Part shown: piece after piece, positions 16,802-25,803 of the stretch | How the letters are laid out: each line of letters starts with the position of its first letter | How positions within the stretch are numbered: the first letter of the stretch is position 1 | Source: CAZFBA01 sp964517135 | GTDB taxonomy: Bacteria > Cyanobacteriota > Vampirovibrionia > JBFMGH01 | Reading direction: 5' to 3' | NCBI GenBank assembly: GCA_964517135.1 | Contig: CAZFBA010000027.1 | Coordinates: 1 to 50,628 of the forward strand | Length of the DNA stretch: 50,628 bases | The notes under the pieces: model-generated | What the model saw: the letters and a program-made list of their open reading frames with translations, nothing else | The model's database searches: none | What the model was told of the DNA's origin: nothing | Position numbers and translations under genes: made by a program

Positions 16802-17455
16802 TCAGGGTATCGAATAGATAGAGTTTGGCAGTTTAAAACCTTTGCCAAAACCACCTCTAATATCTGATTTCTGGTCGCCGATGTTAACAATTATATTGAG
16901 GCCTTTTTCGGTCAATTTTTTACGTATGTTTAGTTTATAGTCAGACATTTGAGATATATCCATATTGTCTGGCCTCATATGAAGCTGATCAAATGGAATA
17001 TCAAACCTTTTAAGATTGTTTTCGGTTGCTTCTCTTTGAGATTCCAGGCGGCCTGTTATCAATATTATTTTATAGCCAAGGTCTTTAGCCCATAAAACAA
17101 GGTCTTTTGTCTCTTCGTGGGGTATTGCATCTTCTGATTGAATCCATTTATCCCAGTCTCTGTCATTATAATAGTCATAAAGTGCATAATATTTTCTGTT
17201 ATCAAGAAGTGTTTCATCAACATCAAGCACAATAGCTGCATTTTCAACATAATTATTTTCTGCATATTTTCTTGCTTTTGCAATAATTTCACTGAATTTT
17301 TTTGTTTCTTTTGGTGAATATGACTTATCAACTTTTTTCTGAAGTTGAATAATTTCTCCGGGGGTTATGCATCGTTCAGCGATTGCAACTGATGAGATTA
17401 TAAAAAATAGAACAACGCTGAGTGATATTGCCAGATGTTTAATGTATTGTTTCAT
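16802..17455 (-). CDS. Exported HAD-family acid phosphatase (class B/IIIB type)
   Basis: A signal peptide (residues 1 to about 26, cleavage after AIA) is followed by an acid phosphatase of HAD subfamily IIIB. Motif I is DVDET (78-82, nucleophile D78), motif II is LITGR, motif III is the basic KLNIRKKL region, and motif IV is GDQKSD. The N-terminal helix-rich cap and the NRKYYALYDYYNDRDWDKW segment match bacterial e(P4)-like and plant vegetative-storage-type enzymes. It probably hydrolyses phosphomonoesters in the periplasm. There is no lipobox cysteine at the cleavage site. AAGG precedes the ATG. Confidence 0.85.
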   Translation of the reverse strand: MKQYIKHLAISLSVVLFFIISSVAIAERCITPGEIIQLQKKVDKSYSPKETKKFSEIIAKARKYAENNYVENAAIVLDVDETLLDNRKYYALYDYYNDRDWDKWIQSEDAIPHEETKDLVLWAKDLGYKIILITGRLESQREATENNLKRFDIPFDQLHMRPDNMDISQMSDYKLNIRKKLTEKGLNIIVNIGDQKSDIRGGFGKGFKLPNSIYSIP

Positions 17456-17731
17456 CTTATAACCTTTTACCCGGAATTAACAAGTTACTTCTTTGCCAGC
17501 AGGCAATTTTAAGAATTTCAAAAGAAAGTTTTCTTGCTGGTATTATAAAACAATTAAATCATTTTTGCCATTAAGCATTATAAAATTCTCTGCAAATAAT
17601 TTAATTGATATCATTCAATTATATGATGATTTAAGGTTCTTCATCTATCATACTTGATAAAAAAGGACACTGCATAACTTAAAACTTAAATCATCTTTAT
17701 GCATTTGTATTTATTTATAATGGATCCAGTT

Positions 17732-18151
17732 ATGAAAAGAATAGTAATACTTACCACCCTCATAATGACAATATTTGTCACTGGAACACTAAAAGCCAGT
17801 GCAGATACTATTAATATGATTAATGGCACGGTTTTAAAGGGAAAAATTATCAGGATAACAAGCGACCTGATAAACATAAGAACAAAAGAAGGGTTTCGCA
17901 AGCTTACCCGCATTCAGGTTTTAAACAATAGAGATTTCATTGAGCTGTCATGGGGACACAATAAAATTATTGCAGGCAAAGTTTTTATGGCTACGAAGTT
18001 TAAAATACATATGTATACACCTGAAGGCATTGTTGAACTGCCCCGCTGGCGCATAAAAAACATTGTACTGGGTCATACACATATTCCTGAAGAACATCTA
18101 CAAATACAGTTGCCTCAACAGGTCGAAGAAGCGCAGAAAAACTTACAATAA
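17732..18151 (+). CDS. Exported small Sm-like protein, 139 aa
   Basis: From the ATG at 17732 a typical signal peptide appears (MKRIVILTTLIMTIFVTG..ASA) and then an SH3/Sm-like barrel: INGTVLKGKIIRITSDLINI. A second similar strand pattern follows (IIAGKVFMATKFKIHMYTPEG), so there may be two barrels. ATGs further upstream would put charged or polar residues ahead of the signal and lack an SD. The GKIIRITSDL stretch parallels the small protein at 1319. Function unknown. It is followed by a strong terminator shared with the convergent gene. Confidence 0.7.
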   Translation: MKRIVILTTLIMTIFVTGTLKASADTINMINGTVLKGKIIRITSDLINIRTKEGFRKLTRIQVLNNRDFIELSWGHNKIIAGKVFMATKFKIHMYTPEGIVELPRWRIKNIVLGHTHIPEEHLQIQLPQQVEEAQKNLQ

Positions 18152-18154
18152 TTT

Positions 18155-18188
18155 AAAAAGGGGCTTTTTTTAGCCCCTTTTCTTTTAT
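18155..18188. terminator. Bidirectional terminator between convergent genes
   Basis: AAAAAGGGGCT pairs with AGCCCCTTTT around a T-rich loop. It sits between two convergent stop codons and overlaps the last bases of the minus-strand gene. Confidence 0.85.
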
Positions 18189-19357
18189 TCTTCAGCAGCT
18201 TTTTCTGCTGCAAGTTCTTCTTCTCTTTGTTTTTTGAACTCTTCTGGTGCATCATCTCTATCGGGGTTCCATCTGGGCAGGCCCATCTGTTTTCTGAGTA
18301 TACCTATAGCGACGTGCACACGCCATTCATCCATTCTTAGTTGTTTGGCAATGAATTTGTGGCATCCGATAGGAGGAAGAGGCATTAATGGCGCATAGAG
18401 GCTTTCCACAGCGTTGAGCTGCTCAACTGTAACAGCAAGTCTTCTTTTTGGGAAGGGCAGTTTAGGCAGAAACATTTTCTGACGTATCAGGTTAATGCCG
18501 AAGAATACTTTTCTTGGTTCCATATCGAGTTCTTTAGCGATGACTTCGTGTACATCCGGGTTTGGCAGAGGTAGCATAGGTTTATAGAGTTTTTCAATTT
18601 CAATCATTTGTTCTTTATTGACGAGCAGTTTTCTTTCTGCTCCTGCTGGGCCTCTACCAGGAGGTCTTCCACCGGGTCTAAAACCGGGTCTTCCTCCAGG
18701 CCTGCCACCCTGGGGCCTTCCACCGGGCCTGCTGCCCTGAGGTCTACCGCCGCCACCATAAGAACGACCGCCCTGCTGGCTACTTCCGCCGTATGGCCTG
18801 CCGCCCTGAGGTCTGCCACCGCCGCCACCATAAGGACGACCGCCCTGCTGACCGCCGCCGTAGGGTCGACCGCCCTGGGGTCTGCCACCGCTACCGCTGC
18901 TGCCATAGGGTCTATTTCCCTGAGGTCTTCCACCGCCCCCATAGGATCGACCTCCCTGCTGGCCACCGCCCCCATAAGAACGACCTCCCTGCTGGCTGCC
19001 GCCCCCATAAGAACGACCTCCCTGCTGGCCACCGCCACCGTAGGAGCGACCTCCCTGGGGTCTGCCGCCGCTACTGCCGCCGCCACCATAAGGGCGACCT
19101 CCCTGGGGTCTGCCGTAGTCTGATCTTTGTGAGGATTGTGGTCTTCTGAAATCTTCTACTTCACCAGTTTCAACAGTTTGTCTTCTCTGGTAGCCGCTGT
19201 CCTGTTGATCATAATCCTGTTGTGGAGTCTTTTTTAGTATGGTAGAGGGTGCTTTTCCTGGTGACCTGTCTGGATAAAGACAGTCGGGACAAATTACTCT
19301 TTTCGGATTCTTTGTTTCAAATTCACTACCACACTTAGAACACTTATTTACATACAT
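18185..19357 (-). CDS. Zinc-ribbon, Gly/Arg/Tyr-rich protein with duplicated C-terminal domain, 390 aa
   Basis: Three parts are visible. Residues 1-30 form a four-cysteine zinc ribbon (C6, C9, C23, C26). Residues about 80-240 are low complexity, built of GGRPYGGG, GGRSYGGG and QQGGRS units, an RGG/YGG-type disordered segment. Residues about 247-300 and 309-365 are two copies of one helical domain (LYKPMLPLP..H..IAKEL and LYAPLMPLP..H.FIAKQL, each ending in an IR/LRKQM-x-LP motif). RGG tracts commonly bind RNA and promote condensation, so an RNA-associated role is a fair inference. I do not know a described protein with this arrangement. The GC content of the repeat section is far above its neighbours, imposed by Gly/Arg codons. 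The tail is acidic. Confidence 0.8.
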   Translation of the reverse strand: MYVNKCSKCGSEFETKNPKRVICPDCLYPDRSPGKAPSTILKKTPQQDYDQQDSGYQRRQTVETGEVEDFRRPQSSQRSDYGRPQGGRPYGGGGSSGGRPQGGRSYGGGGQQGGRSYGGGSQQGGRSYGGGGQQGGRSYGGGGRPQGNRPYGSSGSGGRPQGGRPYGGGQQGGRPYGGGGGRPQGGRPYGGSSQQGGRSYGGGGRPQGSRPGGRPQGGRPGGRPGFRPGGRPPGRGPAGAERKLLVNKEQMIEIEKLYKPMLPLPNPDVHEVIAKELDMEPRKVFFGINLIRQKMFLPKLPFPKRRLAVTVEQLNAVESLYAPLMPLPPIGCHKFIAKQLRMDEWRVHVAIGILRKQMGLPRWNPDRDDAPEEFKKQREEELAAEKAAEE

Positions 19358-19875
19358 ATGTGGCCCCTTGTTAATAATTACTCCTGATAATAATGTACTG
19401 TTCCAAATGTTTTGTTACCCGGGGAAGAGAAAAATAGTTTGTTTCTTCTTAGATAACGGTTTTGACTACTTTCATTATTTGGTTTTGTCTTCTCGATACA
19501 TTCCTCTTAAAATTTTAGGTCTTGTAACACCGTGAACATTTGAATTATTCTACTGAACTTGATAGGCAATTGTCACTATTCTATTTTTTTTAGATTCAAA
19601 ATCATTCACATAAAATAAGTTTTCGAGCAGAAAGTATCAAACATTAGGGTAAAACTTAATCTTATCACAGAATTTAACAATTCTTTACTATTGTTAATGT
19701 TTTAGCAATCAGAATTACACGCACAGAAACTGTTTAAAACTGGTGTAATTAACACAATCAAGGTTTGACAGAGGAGATCATTTTACAACTAACAATAATA
19801 ATCGTGTTTTAACCCGGGTTCTTAAAAAATTATACCACTTTTTAAAATCATGGTTTTTCTCTCCTATTATAAATT
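19358..19875. other. Intergenic region, about 520 bases
   Basis: AT-rich, no ORF with SD. A short perfect palindrome AACCCGGGTT at 19811-19820 is the only visible structure. Confidence 0.5.
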
Positions 19876-21078
19876 TTACGCTATAACCGGTAATTTTTCA
19901 TCAATTTTGTTTAAAATGTTATCTTTTGTTTTTTGCTGATCACTGGAAAGTTCAATTTCACGAATATAGTAATTAGTTATTCCGGGCTTTTCGGTGTCTT
20001 CAGTTTTTATGTAATCAATTTTCTGATAAATTTCTTTACGATATTTAACCAGGTTCTTCCAGTGATGTGGAAGCTTATTGGTACCATGGAGGCTGCCTGA
20101 AAGAGCCCCTACAATAGGTGTTACAATTTGAATATCAACATCCTGTTCAATAGCGCACTTTATGGCTTGTTCAAAACTTCCAACATTTTTAATAAAAATA
20201 AGAAGTGCTGCACCGGTTGTAACCAGTGAAGAGTTATATTTCTGGTTATTCTGGTGTGCCTGATTCTTAAAATAGCGAATACCCTCATCTACGGATTCAT
20301 TTTTAAGCCGGTATAACTCATTTAAGCAATTTGAGACTCTATTTCTATTTTGATTTCCGTTTTGAAAGAAGTCTCCAAAGCGATCCATGGCATAATTTTC
20401 AACACTGCGGGTAAAATCAATGATTCTTTTTAGCTCTTCATCAACATTAAAGAACGATTTATTTACTGTCTGAGCTACTGTAATAGCAATAGCAGCGGAA
20501 GAAGCTACAGCCTGTATATCTCTATTAGTCAGCAGTGTTATATCTACCGAGCGGTCTCGAATAGGTTGTGTTTCAAATCCTTTAAACATGCCAATAGGAA
20601 TAAGTTTAAACGGAGCATCGCCAATACTGTTAGTTACTCCACAGAGCTTTAAGGGCATGCCGTTTGCAATATTCTGAACAGAATCATAAAACTGTCTGTT
20701 ATAGCCTCTAAAGATACCCAGCGGAGAAATTCTGTCACGGGGGTATGAATATTTAACAAGCTTTTGAGAGATATCTTCAATATCAATATCTTTCATCTGA
20801 AAGATTGAGTCAAGTATCAGCAGTGCCTGCTGACCGTAAAAAGAATAATACCCGGCCGGAAACCAGTTTTCTACACGATTTTTCAGGTTACTGTTATAAT
20901 TAGCTTCTTCTTCGAGCTGTTTTTCAAAATCCTGGGGTTCTATCAGGCTATTTACCGGAAAAAACCCTTTACGTCTTTCATAATCCAGCATGCCAAGCGG
21001 AAAGGCCAGAATGTCTCCTATCAGAAGCCCGAGCATACCACCAGAAAATTTTTCGTTAGATTTATCTTTCTTTTCCAT
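19876..21078 (-). CDS. ADP-ribosylglycohydrolase-like protein, probably degenerate, 400 aa
   Basis: The N-terminal MLGLLIGDILAFPLGM (residues 15-30) matches the family opening G.xxGDAxGxPxE, with the metal-binding GD kept but the later Glu replaced. Near the C-terminus DVDIQIVTPIVGALSGSLHG followed by LPHHW matches the usual D.DTxAAIVGAxxGAxxG..xP..W, but the DT pair is altered. Typical members remove ADP-ribose using two Mg2+ ions. With several ligands changed, this one may bind rather than cleave, or use another substrate. ATG start; about 450 bases of intergenic DNA upstream. Confidence 0.65.
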   Translation of the reverse strand: MEKKDKSNEKFSGGMLGLLIGDILAFPLGMLDYERRKGFFPVNSLIEPQDFEKQLEEEANYNSNLKNRVENWFPAGYYSFYGQQALLILDSIFQMKDIDIEDISQKLVKYSYPRDRISPLGIFRGYNRQFYDSVQNIANGMPLKLCGVTNSIGDAPFKLIPIGMFKGFETQPIRDRSVDITLLTNRDIQAVASSAAIAITVAQTVNKSFFNVDEELKRIIDFTRSVENYAMDRFGDFFQNGNQNRNRVSNCLNELYRLKNESVDEGIRYFKNQAHQNNQKYNSSLVTTGAALLIFIKNVGSFEQAIKCAIEQDVDIQIVTPIVGALSGSLHGTNKLPHHWKNLVKYRKEIYQKIDYIKTEDTEKPGITNYYIREIELSSDQQKTKDNILNKIDEKLPVIA

Positions 21079-21531
21079 TATTATTATCCTGTTTCAAAAA
21101 CATTGTAATACAACTTGCAAGGAAAACAAATTAAACTTTTGACAGGCAAAATCAATTTACTTTAGTTTATATTGTTTTAAGATTAAAATTATAAATATTT
21201 CAAGAATTAGTGTAACCCTTTCAAGACTAATGCATAACTATAACAGAGTTCTCTGAAAAACTTAAAAGTTCTCAGATTCATTAAATTGGTGTCTTTTTGC
21301 TGGAATCGTAATTCCTTAATTGTCAGAGGTTCAAGTAATATATCAAGATAAAATTCAACAGGATATTTTGGCTAGTGCAGCAAGCAAAAGCACCTGTCCA
21401 CACAATTTACTGGGATATGAAGCAGTATATTAACTGATCTTTTATTTTATCTACTTGTAAATTTTTATTGTATGTTTATAATAAATAAAGAATTTAAACA
21501 CCCCCAGTATTTACATTTTGCCGGAGGACCA
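21079..21531. other. Intergenic region between divergent genes
   Basis: It contains a 22-bp piece of repeat A (21224-21245, inverted) directly joined to a MITE-like copy (21246-21333). Nothing else stands out. Confidence 0.6.
21246..21333 (-). repeat. MITE-like repeat copy, inverted
   Basis: GTTCTCTGAA at the left and GTCAGAGGTTC at the right, with internal AAGTTCTCAGATTC and TTTTGCTGGAATC, match the consensus in reverse orientation. It directly follows the 22-bp repeat-A fragment. Confidence 0.8.
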
Positions 21532-22023
21532 ATGGACCACTCAAAGAGTATAAAAGACAATGTCTATTATTCATATGCCCTTGATGCCCAGTTAAAAAGA
21601 GATTATGACACTGCCATTGAATATTATAGATCTGCGCTAATGAAAAGCCCAGATGACCTTAATATTTACTTTAACATGGGAATGATATACAAGAAAAAAA
21701 GAATGTATGATAAGGCTATAGAGATTTATAACAAAGCTCTGGTTACCCATGCAGGTGATCCTGATCTCTTGTTCAATCTGGGTATGAGCTATGAGGCAAT
21801 AGAAGAATTTGATAAAGCCATTCAGGCTTATTTAGAAGCAGTAAAATCTGACCCTGAATATATTCAATGCTATTATCATACTGGCAAAATATATGATAAG
21901 CAGGGCAAAGAAGATAAAGCCACTGAAATGTTTGCTAAAGTACTTGAAATTGCTCCTGAATACTTTGATTCAATATCTGAACTTGGCTATAGCGAAAAAG
22001 TTAAAGAATACCGTAAAAAATAG
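21532..22023 (+). CDS. TPR-repeat protein, cytoplasmic, 163 aa
   Basis: About four tetratricopeptide repeats cover the protein (YYSYALDAQLKRDYDTAIEYY, then IYFNMGMIYKKKRMYDKAIEIY, then LLFNLGMSYEAIEEFDKAIQAY, then a fourth). TPRs form protein-binding superhelices. I start at ATG 21532, four bases after GGAGG, which begins MDHSKS; an upstream in-frame start would add 20 residues without SD. No signal peptide, unlike the convergent TPR gene six bases beyond its stop. The partner is unknown. Confidence 0.85.
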   Translation: MDHSKSIKDNVYYSYALDAQLKRDYDTAIEYYRSALMKSPDDLNIYFNMGMIYKKKRMYDKAIEIYNKALVTHAGDPDLLFNLGMSYEAIEEFDKAIQAYLEAVKSDPEYIQCYYHTGKIYDKQGKEDKATEMFAKVLEIAPEYFDSISELGYSEKVKEYRKK

Positions 22024-22029
22024 CTCTTT

Positions 22030-22584
22030 CTAATAGTTGCTGTCACGATTTTTGATTTTTTCTACCTGAGAGGCTATACCCGGGTCCAGTGCTTCTATTT
22101 TTGGTAGTATTGCTGCATATTTATCTTTTTTTTCCTGTTGCAGGTATATAATAGCAAGGTTAGCATAAGCTTCAATAAAATCTTCTTTGTATTGAACAGC
22201 TTTTTCATAGTTGGTTTCTGCTTCTTCATAGCGTTTGAGGTCAGAAAAAGCCACGGCCAGGTTATAATAAGTGTGTGCGTCATCAGGCTTGATAGCTAAA
22301 ACCTTCTCATAACAACTGATGGCCTCTTCAGGCTTATCAAGCTTTGCATATGCAATACCCATATTATAATAGGCATCAGCATTGTTTGGGTTATACCTGA
22401 CTGATACTTCAAATTCCTGTATAGCTTTTTCCAGCATACCTCTTTTAGCAAAATTAACGGCTATATTATAGTGTGCAATAGCTTTATCACGATTAGTAAA
22501 GTTGAATTTTACCTGTGGTTGAGCTTGAAGGGGTAAACTGCCAAGTAATATTATCATAAAGACGACTGCAAATCTTTTAATCAT
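22030..22584 (-). CDS. Exported TPR-repeat protein, 184 aa
   Basis: A signal peptide (residues 1 to about 21, ending LQA) precedes four TPR motifs (AIAHYNIAVNFAKRGMLEKAI, ADAYYNMGIAYAKLDKPEEAI, AHTYYNLAVAFSDLKRYEEAE, IEAYANLAIIYLQQEKKDKYA). It is probably a periplasmic or outer-membrane-associated adaptor. It lies 19 bases after the phosphodiester glycosidase-like gene on the same strand and probably shares its transcript. Confidence 0.85.
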   Translation of the reverse strand: MIKRFAVVFMIILLGSLPLQAQPQVKFNFTNRDKAIAHYNIAVNFAKRGMLEKAIQEFEVSVRYNPNNADAYYNMGIAYAKLDKPEEAISCYEKVLAIKPDDAHTYYNLAVAFSDLKRYEEAETNYEKAVQYKEDFIEAYANLAIIYLQQEKKDKYAAILPKIEALDPGIASQVEKIKNRDSNY

Positions 22585-22603
22585 ATATTTTTCAGAGCTC
22601 CTT

Positions 22604-23566
22604 TTACTTACGGGTGTTTAATATGGCCATTATTGATTTTACACGTGCTTCTTTTTGATTTTTTCTCTGGTTTACTTTTCCTGTGGTAGTATGTGTTTTA
22701 CCTTCTGGAGTTTTATAATACAGGGTTGTTGAGCTGCCTCCATCAAAAGCTAAAGCTTTTTTGATCTTGAATGATGATAGCAGCCGGGCAAATTCTTCTA
22801 TTGTTAAACCGTAAAAGTCTGAATTTTTATAGCCGGTACGGTTGATAACAAAATAAAGACGGTTATCATCCGTTAAACCGATACCTGTGCGGGCATCAGG
22901 ATTTGTTACATTGGCTGACTCTCTAACTTTTGCACCGTTTTTATATGCCAGAAAGGCCTCTTTTTCAAGATCCATTTCAGGTAAGAGTGCTGGCCCTCCC
23001 TGAAGTGAACTGATAAGAGTACAGTTTTCTAATGGTGCATAATGTTCATCTATCTGATATTCTATTTTGCCTTTGCAGTTAAGTATTCTCAGTTCTGCAC
23101 GGTTGTAAATCTTATCCAGATAGGGTTTAATATCAGGGTTTTCTGTCAGGTTAGAGTTCTTAGAAGGATCTCCGGTTGTGATGCCATTTATAACAGTATA
23201 TGATACACTTTTTCCATTTATATAATCAAAAAAACCTCCATTAATAGCAGCAACAGCATTATGTTTTTCTGCTATAGTTTTGACGGTATCAGGAGAATCT
23301 GCCTGAAGAGGTGTTAAAGTTAAATCTTTGTTATTCAAATCAATATCAATAATCTCAAGTTCAGTATATTTATTGAGGACAGAGGGTATCCCTTTGAAGA
23401 AATAGTATACTATTGTATTGTCTTCAAGAAGTGGGACCCGGCTATCTAATGTCAGTCCTTTGGGAGGCCTGGGATCAGAAAAAGCAATGTTATTCATAAT
23501 GATTCCTGTTAACAATATTACAATAACTGGAAATGAATATTGACAGATTTTCAGACTTTTTTTCAT
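22604..23566 (-). CDS. Exported phosphodiester glycosidase (NAGPA-like) domain protein, 320 aa
   Basis: The NAGPA domain includes AAINGGFFD, the mid-domain LQGGPALLPEM, NPDARTGIGLTDDNRLYFVINRTG, and the C-terminal ALAFDGGSSTTLYYK; these INGGFF, ARTGIG and DGGSS motifs are diagnostic. Family members cleave sugar phosphodiesters in envelope polymers. The N-terminus is a signal peptide or anchor (ICQYSFPVIVILLTGIIM). I start at the ATG at 23566; a TTG three codons earlier overlaps its AAGG SD. Cell-wall or exopolysaccharide processing is the likely setting. Confidence 0.87.
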   Translation of the reverse strand: MKKSLKICQYSFPVIVILLTGIIMNNIAFSDPRPPKGLTLDSRVPLLEDNTIVYYFFKGIPSVLNKYTELEIIDIDLNNKDLTLTPLQADSPDTVKTIAEKHNAVAAINGGFFDYINGKSVSYTVINGITTGDPSKNSNLTENPDIKPYLDKIYNRAELRILNCKGKIEYQIDEHYAPLENCTLISSLQGGPALLPEMDLEKEAFLAYKNGAKVRESANVTNPDARTGIGLTDDNRLYFVINRTGYKNSDFYGLTIEEFARLLSSFKIKKALAFDGGSSTTLYYKTPEGKTHTTTGKVNQRKNQKEARVKSIMAILNTRK

Positions 23567-23617
23567 TGTTATCAACCTTTTTATTCTTCTTCTTTATTCT
23601 ATACTAAATTACATAAT

Positions 23618-23660
23618 ATAGTGAACGCATGATTTAATACTACTTAAGTTAAGACTTTTA
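23618..23660 (+). repeat. Repeat B, copy 1
   Basis: TATAGTGAACGCATGATTTA followed by ATAC and CTTAAGTTAAGACTT matches 37622-37662 with only a few differences by eye. Both copies lie upstream of a MITE-like element, by about 50 and 225 bases. Confidence 0.65.
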
Positions 23661-23707
23661 AACCCTCTAGAATAAATAGACTATAAATTGATGAATAATG
23701 TGGGATG

Positions 23708-23800
23708 AGAGATCTCTGAAGTAAGTTAAGAGTTCTCAGATTCAAGAGATTGGTATCATTTTGCTGGAATCAGTAATTTCTAAATTAATCAGAGGTTCCA
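23708..23800 (-). repeat. MITE-like repeat copy, inverted, near full length
   Basis: GAGATCTCTGAAGTAAGTTA at the left, AGTAATTTCTAAATTAATCA then GAGGTTCC at the right. With 29586-29674 it defines the ~90-bp consensus. Confidence 0.85.
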
Positions 23801-23922
23801 ATTGCATAACTTAAATTTTTTTTGTTAACAATTAATTAGAAGTTTATCTTTCAGGTATAATTACGATAAAATAATATTAAATGATCCAGATATTAGTTTA
23901 GAAATTGAAAGATTTATTATTT

Positions 23923-24645
23923 ATGGATTTAAAAATAAGGCAGAGAAATAATATTACCATCATTGACATCGAAGGTAACGAAATAGACCACAAAAATACA
24001 TCTCTTTTAAGTGAGAAAATATCTGATCTCATAAAAGAAGAAAGTATTCAAAATATTGCTCTCAACCTTGAAAATATTTCCTGGTTGACCAGTTCAGGCA
24101 TAGGAACTCTTTTAAACATACGCAAACATTTGAATAAGCTCGACGGAGAACTCTGCCTGTTTAATATTAATCCGCAGGTGCTTGATTCTATAAAAGTTTT
24201 AATGATAGATAGAATATTACCTGTTTTTCCGGGTGAAGATGAAGCAGTAGAATATCTTAAAACTACTCCCTGGAGCAAAAGCGAAAAGATTTTTGAAGTT
24301 ATAGAACATGATGATATTCGTATCATTGAAATAAAAGAAAAACAGGTAGACCTTCAAAATTCAGGTGAAATAGAATCTAAATGTATTGAATTAATTGAAA
24401 ACGAAGGTATTAAAAAACTTGGGCTTGATTTTACGAATGTTACATTTATTACAAGCTCTGGCATAGGGACATTGCTCTCTATTTACAACTGTTCCAACAA
24501 CAACAATGCCAGCATGTGCCTCTTCAACATAAATAGAGACATTCAAGAAGCACTGGAAATATCAATGGTTGATAAAATTCTCAACATTGAAAGCTCAAAA
24601 GATGATGCTATTCGTCATTTAAATGAATCAGCCAGTCAGATTTAA
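23923..24645 (+). CDS. Tandem STAS-domain protein (anti-sigma factor antagonist type), 240 aa
   Basis: Two STAS domains occur: residues 1 to about 108 and about 122-240. Each has the expected strand (NITIIDIEG; DIRIIEIKE) and the phospho-loop region with TSSGIGTLL, where family members carry a phosphorylatable Ser or Thr in DSSGLG. Both copies keep Ser-Ser-Gly. STAS proteins switch anti-sigma kinases or act in stressosome-like assemblies. No kinase or phosphatase partner is adjacent. I chose ATG 23923, where the domain starts, over a TTG six codons upstream; neither has a good SD. Confidence 0.85.
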   Translation: MDLKIRQRNNITIIDIEGNEIDHKNTSLLSEKISDLIKEESIQNIALNLENISWLTSSGIGTLLNIRKHLNKLDGELCLFNINPQVLDSIKVLMIDRILPVFPGEDEAVEYLKTTPWSKSEKIFEVIEHDDIRIIEIKEKQVDLQNSGEIESKCIELIENEGIKKLGLDFTNVTFITSSGIGTLLSIYNCSNNNNASMCLFNINRDIQEALEISMVDKILNIESSKDDAIRHLNESASQI

Positions 24646-24656
24646 AACTGTATCAG

Positions 24657-25787
24657 TTAGGGCATAGCATTTTTAATTGCCACAACATCAGGGTCATCAT
24701 CTCTAACTTTTCTGCCGGGCTGATCATAGCTGCCAATAAGCTTGTTATAGGCATCTATTTTGCCGTCACCATCATCATCTTTGCTGAGGTCATCATAAGA
24801 AATTGACATACTGTGATGATGAATATGTATAGCATCAATATCAGCACCCGGGCCAAGGTCATTAATTGAAACAGGTGTTGCATCACTTATCAGAGCTGAA
24901 TAATCACCTTCAGCATAACAATCAGGTACGTTATCATCAACTATTGCAATATAGCGGGCATTTTCAAGACCTGTGCCTTCAAGGTCAAACATTCCACTGC
25001 CAAAGAAACGATAAATCTCAGCGGGCAAACCATATTCAGGAGGCATGTTTTCTGGTCCCGGGCCGGGTGTCGTGCCGTCGCCTGCAATACTTATGCCTGT
25101 TTCTGTTATGTTATACCAGGGGCCGGTTGGTTCATTTGCTACAAAAACAAAGTATCCGTCAAGATCGCCCATCTCTATAACTGTTATGTCAGGCCCAGGG
25201 CCATTAATAACAGGCAATGTGCCTACCAGTTGAACTTTTTTCCCGCCATCAAGATTAGTACCCTCAGGCATGCCAGTTATTTTGCTATCTTTAGATTCGG
25301 CAAAAGCTATTGAGGCCTTCTTTTTATTTGGGTTTGAAACGGTTATATCGTTCATTACAATATAAGGTACTTCATAGCTCATAGCAGCAGCACGGGCATT
25401 AACTTCAAGGCTTTTGATGCCAATAATTCTAATAAAGTATGTTGGAGCATCAGCTTTTGTCTGAAGTCTTACTGCGCCTACATCAGTATCAACCTGAATA
25501 TTACCAACTATTTGAGGATTAACAAGCCCTTTTTCGTACTGGGTTGCTAAAGAGAACGTATCTTCTGTTGCTGCTTTAATGTTAGTAATATTTTCAGATG
25601 AAAGCAGATGAGAGTTATAGGCAGCAGCACCAGCAAGAGCAGCAGTTGTTGTTGACTTCTGTAGCTGGTTTTGTATGTTAAAAGAGCTGCCAAGGTCTAT
25701 TGCCAGAGCCGCAAACCCTAGTAATGTTGCCAGCCCAAGAGCAACCAGAACAAGTGATACACCTTTGTTTTTTATATTCTTTATCAA
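24657..25787 (-). CDS. TadG-like (Flp pilus/pseudopilin-like) surface protein, 376 aa
   Basis: The N-terminus KNKGVSLVLVALGLATLLGFAALAIDLGSSF followed by QNQLQKSTTTAALAGAAA is the TadE/TadG-like membrane helix with the alanine-rich helix after it. The rest is a large extracytoplasmic region with Gly-Pro stretches and near the end an Asp-rich DDDGDGKID loop that resembles a dockerin/EF-hand calcium site. I prefer the TTG at 25787, eight bases after AGGAG; an ATG at 25820 lacks an SD and would overlap the TadE gene by 17 bases. No CpaF/TadA or other Tad machinery is in view. Confidence 0.72.
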   Translation of the reverse strand: MIKNIKNKGVSLVLVALGLATLLGFAALAIDLGSSFNIQNQLQKSTTTAALAGAAAYNSHLLSSENITNIKAATEDTFSLATQYEKGLVNPQIVGNIQVDTDVGAVRLQTKADAPTYFIRIIGIKSLEVNARAAAMSYEVPYIVMNDITVSNPNKKKASIAFAESKDSKITGMPEGTNLDGGKKVQLVGTLPVINGPGPDITVIEMGDLDGYFVFVANEPTGPWYNITETGISIAGDGTTPGPGPENMPPEYGLPAEIYRFFGSGMFDLEGTGLENARYIAIVDDNVPDCYAEGDYSALISDATPVSINDLGPGADIDAIHIHHHSMSISYDDLSKDDDGDGKIDAYNKLIGSYDQPGRKVRDDDPDVVAIKNAMP

Positions 25788-25803
25788 TGCCTGATCTCCT
25801 ATC

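Larger units (their letters stand above)
23567..23922. other. Intergenic region between divergent genes
   Basis: It holds a copy of repeat B (23618-23660) and a MITE-like copy (23708-23800). The rest is AT-rich with no visible signal. Confidence 0.6.

Noticed and set aside
18604..19149. Ala/Thr/Arg-rich frames opposite and alternate to the glycine-rich gene
   Set aside because: They are by-products of the GGR/YGG codon repeats; the zinc ribbon and C-terminal domains fix the real frame.
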